Assembly (NCBI RefSeq): GCF_001665785.1
Contig: NZ_LZSO01000047.1
Location: forward strand, 45,204-109,203
Direction: 5' to 3'
Source: Mycolicibacterium peregrinum
Lineage (GTDB): Bacteria; Actinomycetota; Actinomycetes; Mycobacteriales; Mycobacteriaceae
DNA length: 64,000 nt
Program-made: the position numbers and the translations under genes
In this document: positions 8,343 to 16,740 of the stretch, piece by piece
Numbering within the stretch: position 1 is the first letter of the stretch
Layout of the letters: each line of letters starts with the position of its first letter
Notes under the pieces: model-generated
Databases searched by the model: none
Told to the model about the DNA's origin: nothing
The model's input: the letters and a program-made list of their open reading frames with translations, nothing else

Positions 8343-9125
8343 ATGGACCGTTTCTCAGATCGTCGTGTCATCGTCACCGGCGCGGGGTCGGGTATCGGCG
8401 CGGCCACGGTCGCCCGCCTGCTCGACGAAGGTGCGACGGTGGTCGGCTACGACATCTCCGCCGACGGCTTGGCGACGACTGCCGCGGCCGCCGAAGCTGC
8501 CGGCACCGCCAAGCAGCTCACCACGGCCGTCCTCGACATATCGCGCGAGGAGGACGTGATCGCCGCGGTGTCGGCGGCGGTGGCCGAGTTGGGCGGACTC
8601 GAGGTTCTGGTCAATGTGGCTGCGATGCAGACCTGTTCGCACACGCACCAAACCACTCTGGAGGAATGGAACCGCACCTTGGCGGTCAACCTCACCGGCA
8701 CCTTCCTCATGACGCGCCAGGCGCTCCCTGCTCTGCTCGAATCGGGACGAGGCGTCGTCGTGAACTTCACCTCCACCGCTGCAACGTTCGCGCACCCTTA
8801 CATGGCTGCCTATGCAGCCAGTAAGGGCGGCATCCTCAGCTTCACCCACTCACTGGCACTGGAGTACTCGAAGCAAGGTCTGCGCGCGGTCAACATCCAG
8901 CCGGGTGGGGTCTCCACGGCCCTGGCCAACAGCACCCTGGACAAGATGCCCGAAGGCTACGACCTGGGCCTCTGGGCCAAGCAGACCCCGCTGCTGCACG
9001 GCACCGAAAGCGCAATCCTCGGGGACCCGGGCGCAGTAGCATCGGTCATCGCCATGGTCGCCTCTGACGACGGCGCGTTCATCACCGGCACCGAGATTCG
9101 CGTCGACGGCGGCGCGCACGCCTGA
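8343..9125 (+). CDS. short-chain dehydrogenase/reductase
   Basis: Classical SDR of 260 residues. GAGSGIG near residue 13 binds the nicotinamide cofactor, NVAA replaces NNAG near residue 91, and the catalytic group is Ser in FTSTAAT, then YAASK near residue 158. The C-terminus ends IRVDGGAHA. AAGGG stands before ATG 8343. It is the middle gene of the 7249-9589 group and presumably oxidises or reduces a hydroxyl or keto group on the same substrate as its neighbours. Substrate unknown. Confidence 0.9.
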   Translation: MDRFSDRRVIVTGAGSGIGAATVARLLDEGATVVGYDISADGLATTAAAAEAAGTAKQLTTAVLDISREEDVIAAVSAAVAELGGLEVLVNVAAMQTCSHTHQTTLEEWNRTLAVNLTGTFLMTRQALPALLESGRGVVVNFTSTAATFAHPYMAAYAASKGGILSFTHSLALEYSKQGLRAVNIQPGGVSTALANSTLDKMPEGYDLGLWAKQTPLLHGTESAILGDPGAVASVIAMVASDDGAFITGTEIRVDGGAHA

Positions 9126-9145
9126 GCAGTGGAAGGAATGTGGGC

Positions 9146-9589
9146 ATGGATTCAGCCGCCTTGGGAGTGCTTCGCGACGAGCGAGACATCGAACGGGCGC
9201 TGAATCTGTTTGCCCGCGCCATGGACAACCGGGACTGGGCGGCGATGGCCGCGATCCTGGCCGATGACGCCGAAGGAGATTTCGGCACCGGACGCCTGGT
9301 GGGCGCTGCCGCGATCGTCGACATGATTCGCGGATTCCTCGACAGTTGTGGCCCCACCCAACATCTTTTGGGAAACATCATCATCGATGTCGTCGACGAC
9401 ACCGCCACGAGCAAGGCCTACATCCGCGACGTTCACCTGAATGCGGCCGGCGACCCGTCAACCCGTTTCTACACGCTCGGCGACTACCACGACACCTGGC
9501 GGCGGGGCAGCGATGGTTGTTGGCGTATCACCGAGCGCGTCAAGGCCAACCGTGCGTATGTGGGTCCGCTGGAAATCTTTGGTAACTAA
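9146..9589 (+). CDS. SnoaL-like / NTF2-fold protein
   Basis: A 147-residue alpha+beta barrel protein of the SnoaL_4 type: an N-terminal helix (IERALNLFARAMDNRDW), the ILADDAEGDFGTGRLVG turn, and a final WRITERVKANRAYVG strand. Such proteins act as isomerases, cyclases or dehydratases on ring compounds. ATG 9146 is preferred to GTG 9140 because AAGGA (9133-9137) is eight bases before it. It ends the operon begun at 7249 and converges on a TetR gene with 27 bases between. It lacks the VEDP catalytic motif of the isomerase at 6085. Confidence 0.8.
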   Translation: MDSAALGVLRDERDIERALNLFARAMDNRDWAAMAAILADDAEGDFGTGRLVGAAAIVDMIRGFLDSCGPTQHLLGNIIIDVVDDTATSKAYIRDVHLNAAGDPSTRFYTLGDYHDTWRRGSDGCWRITERVKANRAYVGPLEIFGN

Positions 9590-9616
9590 CCGGTTTCCCT
9601 CCGCATCAGCCGTGAG

Positions 9617-10231
9617 TCAGTCCTGTTTGGACAGAATCGGCAGGGCCTCGACAACCATCCGCATGCCAACCTGCAACGCGGCTCGGAGTCCGGCGAAGTC
9701 ACCGTCCGCGACCCAGCGCACATATGCGTGTCTACACACCTGAATTACCAATTGTGCTGGCAATTCTCGCGTGTTCGGATTGTTGCCCAGGTCGAACCGG
9801 GCAGCCAAGAACTCGGTAATCGGGCCGATGAGGTCCTGCCCCCAGTCCAACCAGCGCAGCCGGTACTGGGGGTCGTTGATCACCAACGCCATGAAGGTGC
9901 GGTCAAACTCGACCGTTCCCCGTTTGGGGACTTCGGTGCTGAACGCCTCGACCAGCGCCTCGACAACATCGCCGTGCGGTTCAGCATGCGCAAGCATCTC
10001 GACACTCAGTGTCCCGAACCGGCGAAACAACGGCAGGACCACATCCTCCTTCACCGGAAAGTGCCGGTGAAATGTGCGCGGCGCAATGCCGGCAGCGGTA
10101 CAGATCCGGTCCACAGTGACCGAGGTCGAATCTTCCGCGAGGAAGAGATCGCGTGCGGCCAGCGCGATGTCGAATCGAAGCTCTTCGGCACGCCGCTCAC
10201 TCAGCGTCGCCGGCTTACTGGCCTTCTCCAT
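9617..10231 (-). CDS. TetR-family transcriptional regulator
   Basis: A 204-residue repressor-type protein. The N-terminal helix-turn-helix is clear (DRICTAAGIAPRTFHRHFPVKEDVV, residues 40-65), followed by a helical ligand domain with MftR-like features (RLRWLDWGQDLI). It diverges from the gene at 10431, and the 199-base gap contains a perfect 14-bp inverted repeat (10367-10399) that is its likely operator, so it probably represses both itself and that gene. Confidence 0.9.
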   Translation of the reverse strand: MEKASKPATLSERRAEELRFDIALAARDLFLAEDSTSVTVDRICTAAGIAPRTFHRHFPVKEDVVLPLFRRFGTLSVEMLAHAEPHGDVVEALVEAFSTEVPKRGTVEFDRTFMALVINDPQYRLRWLDWGQDLIGPITEFLAARFDLGNNPNTRELPAQLVIQVCRHAYVRWVADGDFAGLRAALQVGMRMVVEALPILSKQD

Positions 10232-10366
10232 CTGCGATTCCTCCCTTCTGAACAGCGCATTCGATCATATCGGCGGTGAGCGCCTGCTAGTCCTCACAGC
10301 TCGACGCACCTCCCGGTGACCGGGAATCGGCCGGCGTCCCTTGGACGTCCGCCATTAATTTTGCGT

Positions 10367-10399
10367 TGTCAGATTCTGCCATATGGGCAGAATCTGACA
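10367..10399. promoter_or_regulatory. 33-bp palindrome, probable TetR operator
   Basis: Arms TGTCAGATTCTGCC (10367-10380) and GGCAGAATCTGACA (10386-10399) are perfect complements around a 5-base centre. It lies 32 bases before the GTG of the downstream gene and within the divergent region next to a TetR gene. Length and perfection exceed chance in this GC-rich sequence. No U-tract follows, so a terminator is unlikely. Confidence 0.78.
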
Positions 10400-10430
10400 C
10401 CAAATCGTGGCAGCCACTTAGGAGGAATCC

Positions 10431-11360
10431 GTGACAACCGAAACCGACGAATACACCGCTGAGGGCGAGGAACTCAACTACGACGACTACACCCACGACT
10501 TCATGGGCAAGGTCGGAAACATCCAGGACTTTTCGCGCGACTTTCTTCTCGGCCTGGCCCGAGTGTTCGAAGATGTCTTGAACTTCGTCCCCTACGCCCA
10601 CGTCAAGATCTATTCAGAGAAGGTCGGCATCAACGCCGCCATGGACGTTGCCGCCGACGTTTCCAGGGCAGGAATGCGACAGGTAATGCCAATGGGACGC
10701 TTCATCGCGCCTCCGGGATGGGACTGGAAGAACGCGCAGTACCAGGCCATCCCGTTCGATGTTCAGACCGAGGACCTGACGAAGCCCGCGTTGATCCGGT
10801 TGATCAAGACCTACTGGGACCAATACCTCAAGGGCCACAACTACTTCATCGACCAGTGGACGAAGATCATCCCAGAGGAGGAGGTCTGGCTCGGGTTACC
10901 CGACATGTACCAGCTCATCATCGACTACCAGTACCCGAAACTTGCGAAGGTCTTCAAGATCGAGCCTGTGCACGTCGTCGACTTCCTCAAGCTGGCGGTA
11001 CTGAGCATCGACGGAACCTTGGGCTACGGCGGCGAGTACATCGTCTACAACCCCGATCACGTCGTCCTGAACATGCGTCGGTGCGAGGTGCTCCAGAAAT
11101 ACACCGATGAGGGCCTCTACCCACCGGCGCGGGCATGGACGAACTGCACCTTCGAGCAACGCATCTCAGCTCCGTTCTTCCCAGGCTGCAAGCTCGCCAT
11201 CAACCTGCCGCCCAAGGACTTCAAGTTCGCCGACGGCGAGCCCTTCTGCGTCTGGACCTACACCCGAGGAGACGAGAACCACGCGGCCGCAGCGGCCGCG
11301 CCAGACCCCCGCGCCAGCGCGATGAAGAAGATTCCGATCATGCCGGTGTCGTCTACGTAG
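10431..11360 (+). CDS. uncharacterised protein, possible DUF6125/ATC-hydrolase-like
   Basis: A 309-residue soluble protein without a firm family. AGGAGG (10420-10425) five bases before GTG 10431 predicts strong translation. The C-terminal half has NMRRCEVLQKY, WTNCTFEQ, PFFPGCKL, LPPKDF and FCVW: the spaced C...C...P...PP...CW pattern recalls the L-2-amino-thiazoline-4-carboxylate hydrolase-like/DUF6125 proteins, but this is from memory and untested. The N-terminal 130 residues are acidic then amphipathic with no signal peptide. It is monocistronic: a TetR operator-like palindrome lies before it and a hairpin terminator after it, so it looks like an inducible single-gene unit. Confidence 0.7.
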   Translation: MTTETDEYTAEGEELNYDDYTHDFMGKVGNIQDFSRDFLLGLARVFEDVLNFVPYAHVKIYSEKVGINAAMDVAADVSRAGMRQVMPMGRFIAPPGWDWKNAQYQAIPFDVQTEDLTKPALIRLIKTYWDQYLKGHNYFIDQWTKIIPEEEVWLGLPDMYQLIIDYQYPKLAKVFKIEPVHVVDFLKLAVLSIDGTLGYGGEYIVYNPDHVVLNMRRCEVLQKYTDEGLYPPARAWTNCTFEQRISAPFFPGCKLAINLPPKDFKFADGEPFCVWTYTRGDENHAAAAAAPDPRASAMKKIPIMPVSST

Positions 11361-11372
11361 GAACCCTGCGGC

Positions 11373-11408
11373 GCCCCGGTCGCCGTGCAATGCCTCGGCG
11401 ACTGGGGC
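11373..11408 (+). terminator. hairpin terminator after the 10431 gene
   Basis: Thirteen bases GCCCCGGTCGCCG (11373-11385) pair with 11396-11408 with one G-U pair around a 10-base loop, starting 12 bases after the stop codon. There is no U-run, as is common for mycobacterial hairpin terminators. Confidence 0.6.
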
Positions 11409-11507
11409 ACTGTGCAACCCAACACAGGTAATGCAGTCCGATTCCGAGTGCCCGGTGAGCGAGAGCACGGATGCTCAATCGACTGAGCCGAACCTAGTCT
11501 TGGCATC

Positions 11508-12134
11508 GTGAGGTCATCTGAGTTGAATGTGGAGACGGCGCTGTGCCGGCCGAATCACGAAACACACTCGGGGACAACAGAACTTACCGCACGCCGGATG
11601 GCGCGTCGCGAGCGGATCGTCAATGCTGCGATGTCACTGGCCCTGAAGGGCTACGACGCATGCCAGATCCGTACCGTCGCCGCGACGGCAGGCATGTCGT
11701 CCAGCACTGTGTACCAATACTTCCCATCGAAGGACGACCTGCTGCTCGCATGTTTTTACGAATGGCTGTGGGATTTCGAAACTGAGTATCGTTGCGGCAC
11801 CAGCGACACGGATCCGTTTCAGCGTCTGTTGCAGGTCTCCCTGGCACTCACCGGCAGGCTCTGCTCCTCGCCACGATTTGCCGAAGCCATGATTCGCCCG
11901 TACCTCTATGCCGACGGCGCTGCTGCGACCCAGGCCGACCTGGTGCGACGGCAGACCGTTCGGATCTTTGTTCGTGCCGTCGGAGGCGAGAATTCGGCAA
12001 CGAGGGAGATCGGCGCTGCCGAAATCCTCTCCGACGTGTGGATGTCCAATGTCGCCGCATTCGCTCAGCAGCGCATCGCGGTGGGGGAACTGTCAGAACG
12101 GATCGCCCGTACCGTCGGGCTCCTGAAGGGGTAG
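11508..12134 (+). CDS. KstR-like TetR-family regulator
   Basis: A 208-residue TetR protein whose whole length resembles KstR, the cholesterol-catabolism repressor of mycobacteria: ARRERIVNAAMSLALKGYD then VAATAGMSSSTVYQYFPSKDDLL for DNA binding, and in the ligand domain PFQRLLQ, EAMIRPYLYADGAAA and ISDVW-like ILSDVWMSN. KstR binds 3-oxo-steroid CoA thioesters, so a steroid-type effector is likely (inference). The N-terminal ~30 residues before RMARRER are poorly conserved and the start (GTG 11508) is uncertain. It lies between the unknown gene and the KshA-like operon. A weak repeat GCTCA-N6-TGAGC (11473-11488) precedes it. Confidence 0.85.
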   Translation: MRSSELNVETALCRPNHETHSGTTELTARRMARRERIVNAAMSLALKGYDACQIRTVAATAGMSSSTVYQYFPSKDDLLLACFYEWLWDFETEYRCGTSDTDPFQRLLQVSLALTGRLCSSPRFAEAMIRPYLYADGAAATQADLVRRQTVRIFVRAVGGENSATREIGAAEILSDVWMSNVAAFAQQRIAVGELSERIARTVGLLKG

Positions 12135-12151
12135 CCGACGGTCTCCGGGCT

Positions 12152-12436
12152 TCACGACGTCTCGTCGACGACCCGCAACGCTCCCGAACTCACCGCGTCG
12201 ACGATGGAAACGCCCAGAGCCGAGCAGGCGAGGAACAAACCGTGCCCACCGTTGCCGGCCAATTGCGCAGCTGTGCAACGCTCTTCGCAGCGGGCCAGGG
12301 CAGTACCGGTCCACTGAACACTGGTCTGGTTCCAGCTGCTCTTGCGCACCTCGACGCCGGCGCCGCAGCGTGTGCACGTCACCGGCGTCATCGGAGCGTC
12401 GTCGAGACGATTGTCCGGGCGGACGGCCATTCTCAC
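12152..12436 (-). CDS. small cysteine-containing protein coupled to KshA-like oxygenase
   Basis: A 94-residue soluble protein with five cysteines: CTRC near residue 21, two around ARCEERC, and one in FLACSAL. Between them is VEVRKSSWNQTSVQW. The GTG start (12436) overlaps the TGA of the KshA-like gene; ATG 12430 is an alternative. Similar short proteins occur beside oxygenases in actinomycetes as I recall, and the CxxC could hold zinc or part of an iron-sulfur centre, but the spacing fits no classical ferredoxin. A redox or assembly partner of the oxygenase is the simplest guess. Confidence 0.72.
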   Translation of the reverse strand: MRMAVRPDNRLDDAPMTPVTCTRCGAGVEVRKSSWNQTSVQWTGTALARCEERCTAAQLAGNGGHGLFLACSALGVSIVDAVSSGALRVVDETS

Positions 12437-13578
12437 CCCACGGATCCGGAGGTGGCGGCGCGGGCAGCCAGATTGGCTTCCACTTCCCTCATCCAGGCCT
12501 CGTACGGCCGGGTGGTGTCCAGCTCGAACTCGAAGCGGTCCACCATGTCCGGCGCGACGTCCGCCGCATCGACATAGAACTGCTCATACCAGCGCCGCAG
12601 CTGGTACACCGGCCCGTCCTCTTCCACGAGCAGCGGATTGTCGATCCGGGTCTTGTTGCGCCAGATCTCGACGTCCTGCTCGAATCCCATCTTGACGAAG
12701 TCGCCGAGTGCGATGGCGGTCTCCATGGCGAGTTCCTCCGGCATGGCCGCATTCTTCTCCACCACGATGCCGTACTGCAGCACAAACGAATTGGCGTCGA
12801 TCGGGTAGTGGCAGTTGATCAAGACCGTGCGCTGGTCGAACTCCTGGTAGTGATACGTCAGATCGTCGATCATGAACGACGGGCCGTGGTAGGCGGCCAG
12901 CGAGGTGGTGCCGAGCAGCTTGGACCCCTCGGGATCGCCGATATCCGGCCGGCCCGCACTCTTCATGTACTGAGTCGCGACTTGACCTTCGAAGATGTTC
13001 TTGAAATGCGTGGGAAGCGAACCGTGGATGTAGAAGAAATGCGCCATGTCGACGACGTTGTCGATGATCTCGCGGCAGTTGGTATTGACCACCGTGGTGT
13101 ACCAGTGCCATTCGGTCCACCCGTCGCTGGTGGCCCCCTCGATGCGCGGAATCGTCACGTCCGCCGGCGGCGGCTTGCGCTCCGGGTCATTCCAGACGAA
13201 CAGCATGCCGTCCTGTTCCAGCGTGGGCCAGGCCGCGGTCCTTGCCAATCGCGGGGTGCGCTTGCTGTAGGGCACCATCTTGCAGCGGCCGTCACCGCCC
13301 CAGCGCCAATCGTGAAACGGGCAGGCGATCTCGTTGCCCTTCACCGTCCCCTGCGAAAGGTCTCCGCCCATGTGCCTGCAGTAGCCGTCGAGCACGTTGA
13401 TGGCGCCGTCCTGCCCCCGGAACACCACCAGCTTCTGCCCGAAGGCGTTGATCTGGTGCGGCTCTCCATCACCGAATTCGCGGACCAACCCCAGGCAGTG
13501 CCAGCCGCGGGCGAATCTGGTGGGCACCGAACCGGCCTCGATCAACCGAATTTCGTCGGTATCTGCGTGCGTCGTCAT
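12433..13578 (-). CDS. KshA-like Rieske oxygenase (3-ketosteroid 9alpha-hydroxylase type)
   Basis: Oxygenase component of 381 residues, resembling KshA, which hydroxylates 3-ketosteroids at C9 together with the reductase KshB. The Rieske [2Fe-2S] ligands are C67-x-H69 and C86-x2-H89 (GYCRHMGG, ACPFHDW). The mononuclear iron site is D177-x2-H180-x4-H185 (NVVDMAHFFYIHG), at nearly the positions reported for M. tuberculosis KshA. No KshB-type reductase is in the window, so electrons must come from elsewhere. It diverges from the KstD-like gene over 102 bases and is coupled to the small protein downstream. Steroid substrate is a strong inference; a paralogue for another ring is possible. Confidence 0.87.
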   Translation of the reverse strand: MTTHADTDEIRLIEAGSVPTRFARGWHCLGLVREFGDGEPHQINAFGQKLVVFRGQDGAINVLDGYCRHMGGDLSQGTVKGNEIACPFHDWRWGGDGRCKMVPYSKRTPRLARTAAWPTLEQDGMLFVWNDPERKPPPADVTIPRIEGATSDGWTEWHWYTTVVNTNCREIIDNVVDMAHFFYIHGSLPTHFKNIFEGQVATQYMKSAGRPDIGDPEGSKLLGTTSLAAYHGPSFMIDDLTYHYQEFDQRTVLINCHYPIDANSFVLQYGIVVEKNAAMPEELAMETAIALGDFVKMGFEQDVEIWRNKTRIDNPLLVEEDGPVYQLRRWYEQFYVDAADVAPDMVDRFEFELDTTRPYEAWMREVEANLAARAATSGSVG

Positions 13579-13628
13579 GGCCCCATTGAACTGCGGTGAC
13601 GGACCGGCGGGAAGGTCAGTGTTCCGCT

Positions 13629-13660
13629 CAACAGGAGACAGGAATCAACTCTGCCTGTTG
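13629..13660. promoter_or_regulatory. spaced inverted repeat in KshA/KstD divergent promoter
   Basis: CAACAGG (13629-13635) and CCTGTTG (13654-13660) flank 18 bases in the region shared by the two divergent steroid-type genes. A candidate regulator site only; it does not match the KstR consensus as I recall it. Confidence 0.35.
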
Positions 13661-13680
13661 TCGCCCTATCGTCTTCGGGC

Positions 13681-15384
13681 GTGACCGCCACCACCCACAA
13701 GACCATTCCCGCCGGACTGACCGTTGCCGCCACCGACGTAGACCTTCTCGTCGTCGGATCCGGTACCGGCCTGGCCGCCGCCCTGGCAGCCCGAGAGCAG
13801 GGATTGTCCGTTCTCGTCGTCGAGAAGTCGTCCTACGTCGGCGGCTCGACGGCCCGATCCGGCGGTGCACTCTGGCTGCCGTCGAGCCCGGTGATCGAGG
13901 ACTGCGGCGGCAACGACCCCGTATCCCGGGCACACACGTACCTGGAATCGGTGGTCGGGGATTCCGCGCCACGGGAGCGCTCCGCCGCATACCTCGACAA
14001 CCTGCCGGCAACGGTCGAAATGTTGCGCCGAACCACGCCCATGAAGCTGTTCTGGGCCAAGGAGTACTCCGACTATCACCCCGAGGCACCCGGTGGATCA
14101 GCGGCGGGGCGCACCTGCGAATGTCGCCCACTCGACACGGCTGTCCTCGGCGAATACCTGGCCGACCTGCGGCCCGGCGTCATGGAAGTCAAGATTCCGA
14201 TGCCGACCACCGGTGCCGACTACCGCTGGCTGAACCTGATGAGCCGGGTGCCACGAAAAGGGCTGCCCACCATCGCCAAACGACTTGCACAGGGCATCGG
14301 CGGCCTCGCGCTCGGCAGGCGCTACGCCGCCGGTGGCCAGGCGCTGGCCGCGGGCCTGTTCGCCGGAGCAATTCGTGCCGGGATCCCGATCTGGCTCGAC
14401 ACCTCACTGACCGAGCTGGTCACCGACGGAGGCCGAGTCACCGGCGCCGTCGTGCAGCATGGGGACAAGACGTACACCGTCACCGCCCGGCGCGGTGTCG
14501 TGCTCGCGGCCGGCGGCTTCGATCACCACATGGACATGCGCCGCAAATTCCAGTCCGAGTCTCTGGGAAGCAATCTCAGTCTGGGTGCAGAATCCAACAC
14601 CGGCGACGCCATCCGGTTGGGCCAGGATGTCGGTGCCGACATCACTTTGATGGACCAATCCTGGTGGTTCCCTGCCGTCGCCCCACTGACGGGCGCCGCC
14701 CCAGCGGTGATGCTCGCCGAGCGATCGCTGCCCGGGTCGTTCATCGTCGACCACACCGGTCACCGGTTCGCCAACGAATCGGCCGACTACATGAGCTTCG
14801 GGCAACGTGTCCTGGAGCTCGAAAAAGCCGGTACGCCGGTCGAAGACATGTGGATCGTCTTCGACCAGCAATACCGCAACAGCTACGTCTTTGCCGCCGA
14901 ACTGTTTCCGCGGATGCCCATCGCGCAAGCCTGGTACGACGCCGGAATCGCGGTCAAGGCAGACAATTTCACCGAGCTGGCAGCCAAGATGCAGGTACCG
15001 GAGGACAGCTTCTCTGCCACCGTCAGGCGCTTCAACGAGAACTCGTTCGCCGGTGAGGATCCCGACTTCGAACGCGGCCGCAGTGCGTACGACCGTTACT
15101 ACGGCGACCCCACGGTCACACCGAACCCGAACCTGCGCCCACTGGTGAAAGGCCCGTTCTACGCGGTCAAGATGGTGCTCAGCGACCTGGGTACGTGCGG
15201 CGGTCTGCGAGCCGACGCCCAAGCTCGCGTGCTTCGCGAGGACGGCACCGTCATCGACGGGCTGTACGCGATCGGCAACACCGCCGCCAACGCATTCGGC
15301 CACACCTATCCCGGTGCCGGGGCAACCATCGCGCAGGGGTTGGTCTACGGCTATATCGCCGCACTCGACGCGGCGGGCCGGTAA
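13681..15384 (+). CDS. KstD-like 3-ketosteroid Delta1-dehydrogenase
   Basis: FAD-dependent flavoprotein of 567 residues in the KstD / fumarate-reductase-like family. Dinucleotide motif LVVGSGTGLAAALAA at residues 21-35, EKSSYVGGSTARSGG next, ATP/FAD strand VLAAGGFDHH near residue 275, and a C-terminal GNTAANAFGHTYPGAGATIAQG that forms the FAD and active-site region in KstD. KstD introduces a C1-C2 double bond into 3-ketosteroids; with 9alpha-hydroxylation this opens ring B. GTG 13681 starts directly after the promoter region and may be leaderless. Paralogues acting on 4-ene or 5alpha steroids share these motifs, so exact specificity is open. Confidence 0.87.
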   Translation: MTATTHKTIPAGLTVAATDVDLLVVGSGTGLAAALAAREQGLSVLVVEKSSYVGGSTARSGGALWLPSSPVIEDCGGNDPVSRAHTYLESVVGDSAPRERSAAYLDNLPATVEMLRRTTPMKLFWAKEYSDYHPEAPGGSAAGRTCECRPLDTAVLGEYLADLRPGVMEVKIPMPTTGADYRWLNLMSRVPRKGLPTIAKRLAQGIGGLALGRRYAAGGQALAAGLFAGAIRAGIPIWLDTSLTELVTDGGRVTGAVVQHGDKTYTVTARRGVVLAAGGFDHHMDMRRKFQSESLGSNLSLGAESNTGDAIRLGQDVGADITLMDQSWWFPAVAPLTGAAPAVMLAERSLPGSFIVDHTGHRFANESADYMSFGQRVLELEKAGTPVEDMWIVFDQQYRNSYVFAAELFPRMPIAQAWYDAGIAVKADNFTELAAKMQVPEDSFSATVRRFNENSFAGEDPDFERGRSAYDRYYGDPTVTPNPNLRPLVKGPFYAVKMVLSDLGTCGGLRADAQARVLREDGTVIDGLYAIGNTAANAFGHTYPGAGATIAQGLVYGYIAALDAAGR

Positions 15385-15399
15385 GCGAGCTATCGGAGG

Positions 15400-16074
15400 T
15401 CAGTCGACGCCGTCTACATCTTCGGCGTCGGCTTTCCGTTCGATTTCGTACCAGTAGGCGGGATCTGGCCACGGTATCTTCGCGCCTTCACCGACTTTCG
15501 GGAACTTGGCCTCGGCCTCGTCGAGATCTTTGATCAGCTGCAGCGTGAGTTCCCGCTCGGACGCGTAGTAGCGATCCGCCCAATCCAACGCGATCTTCGC
15601 GTATGCCCACGCTGGATCAGCTCCGGACCAACGGGCCTCCTTGGCGGCGTCGCGTTGCATCCCATCCACATAGGCAAGATGCTCATGCAGCATCTGCTTC
15701 AGCGTGGCGGGGTCACTCAGGTGACCCATCGTCACCCGCATGAGCGCCGGGTGCTTCAACGACGGCGGATCCGGTGGTGCCTTCCGGGCCCACTGCGTGA
15801 CGGCATCCAAACCGGATTCGGTGATCTTGTAGAGGCGGCGGTTTCGCGTACCGGTGCCGTCGACCCGCGAGGTGAGGTAGCCCATCTTTTCGAGCTTCTT
15901 CAGATCGGAGTAGATCTGGCTGTAAGCCGGGCTGCCGTAGTAATAGCGCATGCTCCAGTGGAGCCATTTACGGATGTCGTAGCCGGAGAGTTCTTGCTCA
16001 TACGACAGCAACCCGAGCAGCGCCCAGCTGGTGGCGGCGAGCGCCGGCTTGGCTGCCTGCTCGGATTCTTCCAT
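15400..16074 (-). CDS. PadR-family transcriptional regulator
   Basis: A 224-residue regulator: a PadR winged helix (SWALLGLLSYEQELSGYDIRKWL ... YGSPAYSQIYSDLKKLEKMGYLTSR) in residues 15-90 and a C-terminal Vir-like coiled helix (HEHLAYVDGMQRDAAKEAR). ATG 16074 is the natural start; upstream in-frame residues are not protein-like and would overlap the divergent flavin reductase. It converges on the KstD-like gene and faces the flavin reductase across 125 bases, which it may control. Confidence 0.87.
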   Translation of the reverse strand: MEESEQAAKPALAATSWALLGLLSYEQELSGYDIRKWLHWSMRYYYGSPAYSQIYSDLKKLEKMGYLTSRVDGTGTRNRRLYKITESGLDAVTQWARKAPPDPPSLKHPALMRVTMGHLSDPATLKQMLHEHLAYVDGMQRDAAKEARWSGADPAWAYAKIALDWADRYYASERELTLQLIKDLDEAEAKFPKVGEGAKIPWPDPAYWYEIERKADAEDVDGVD

Positions 16075-16199
16075 GGTGCAAGGGTAACAATCGAGGTCAC
16101 GACACTTGTCCGGCCGAACCGCTGACCGGGAGACGCCGTTGCCCACGGTCCATGTCTCGACGAATCTGGTTGACGACACGAGATGAGGGAGACGCAGCG

Positions 16200-16736
16200 A
16201 TGGGACTCGACAGCACTGCGACACTGGGCAGCCCACCCCAACCACCCGGTCCTCAGGACATGCGGGCGGTGCTCGGCCACTTCTGCACCGGCATCGCTGT
16301 CATCACCGGCCACGACGGGAAGCGACCGCTGGGTTTCACCTGTCAATCGGTTACGTCGGTGTCGCTGGAGCCGCCCTATGTGTCGTTCTGCCCGTCGCGA
16401 TCCTCCTCGACGTGGCCGCTGATCCGAGCTTCCGGCCGGATGTGTATCAACATCCTGGCCGACCATCAGCAAGCGGTATGCGCCCAGTTCGCCCGCAGCA
16501 GCGCGGACAAGTTCGCCGGAGTCCACTGGAGCCCGGCCAACAATGGCGCCCCGCGCCTGCACGGCACGTTGGCCACCATCGAAGCCGACCTCGAGTACGA
16601 GCACGGCGCGGGTGACCACACCATCGTCGTCGCCCACGTCACCTCGTTGAGCGCCCACGGCGGACAGCCCTTGTTGTTCTACCGCGGCGATTACGGTGGC
16701 TTCGATGACCGGCGACTCGATTCCACGACGGAGTGA
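16200..16736 (+). CDS. HsaB-like flavin reductase
   Basis: A 178-residue FMN/FAD reductase-like protein of the HpaC/HsaB family, which uses NADH to make reduced flavin for a two-component monooxygenase. Typical features are MRAVLGHFCTGIAVITG, GFTCQSVTSVSLEPPYVSFCPS for flavin binding, and the end FYRGDYGGF. GAGGGAG precedes ATG 16200. In steroid degradation HsaB serves HsaA; no HsaA-type oxygenase is encoded in this window, so it may supply a distant partner. Five bases separate it from the thioesterase, so the two are cotranscribed. Confidence 0.85.
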   Translation: MGLDSTATLGSPPQPPGPQDMRAVLGHFCTGIAVITGHDGKRPLGFTCQSVTSVSLEPPYVSFCPSRSSSTWPLIRASGRMCINILADHQQAVCAQFARSSADKFAGVHWSPANNGAPRLHGTLATIEADLEYEHGAGDHTIVVAHVTSLSAHGGQPLLFYRGDYGGFDDRRLDSTTE

Positions 16737-16740
16737 GGGA

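Noticed and set aside
13579..13680. KstR or KstR2 operator between the KshA-like and KstD-like genes
   Set aside because: No match to the consensus sequences I remember; only a loosely spaced inverted repeat is present.
13596..15056. 486-codon plus-strand frame overlapping the KstD-like gene
   Set aside because: Frame-shifted shadow rich in Arg; the KstD-like frame carries FAD and active-site motifs.
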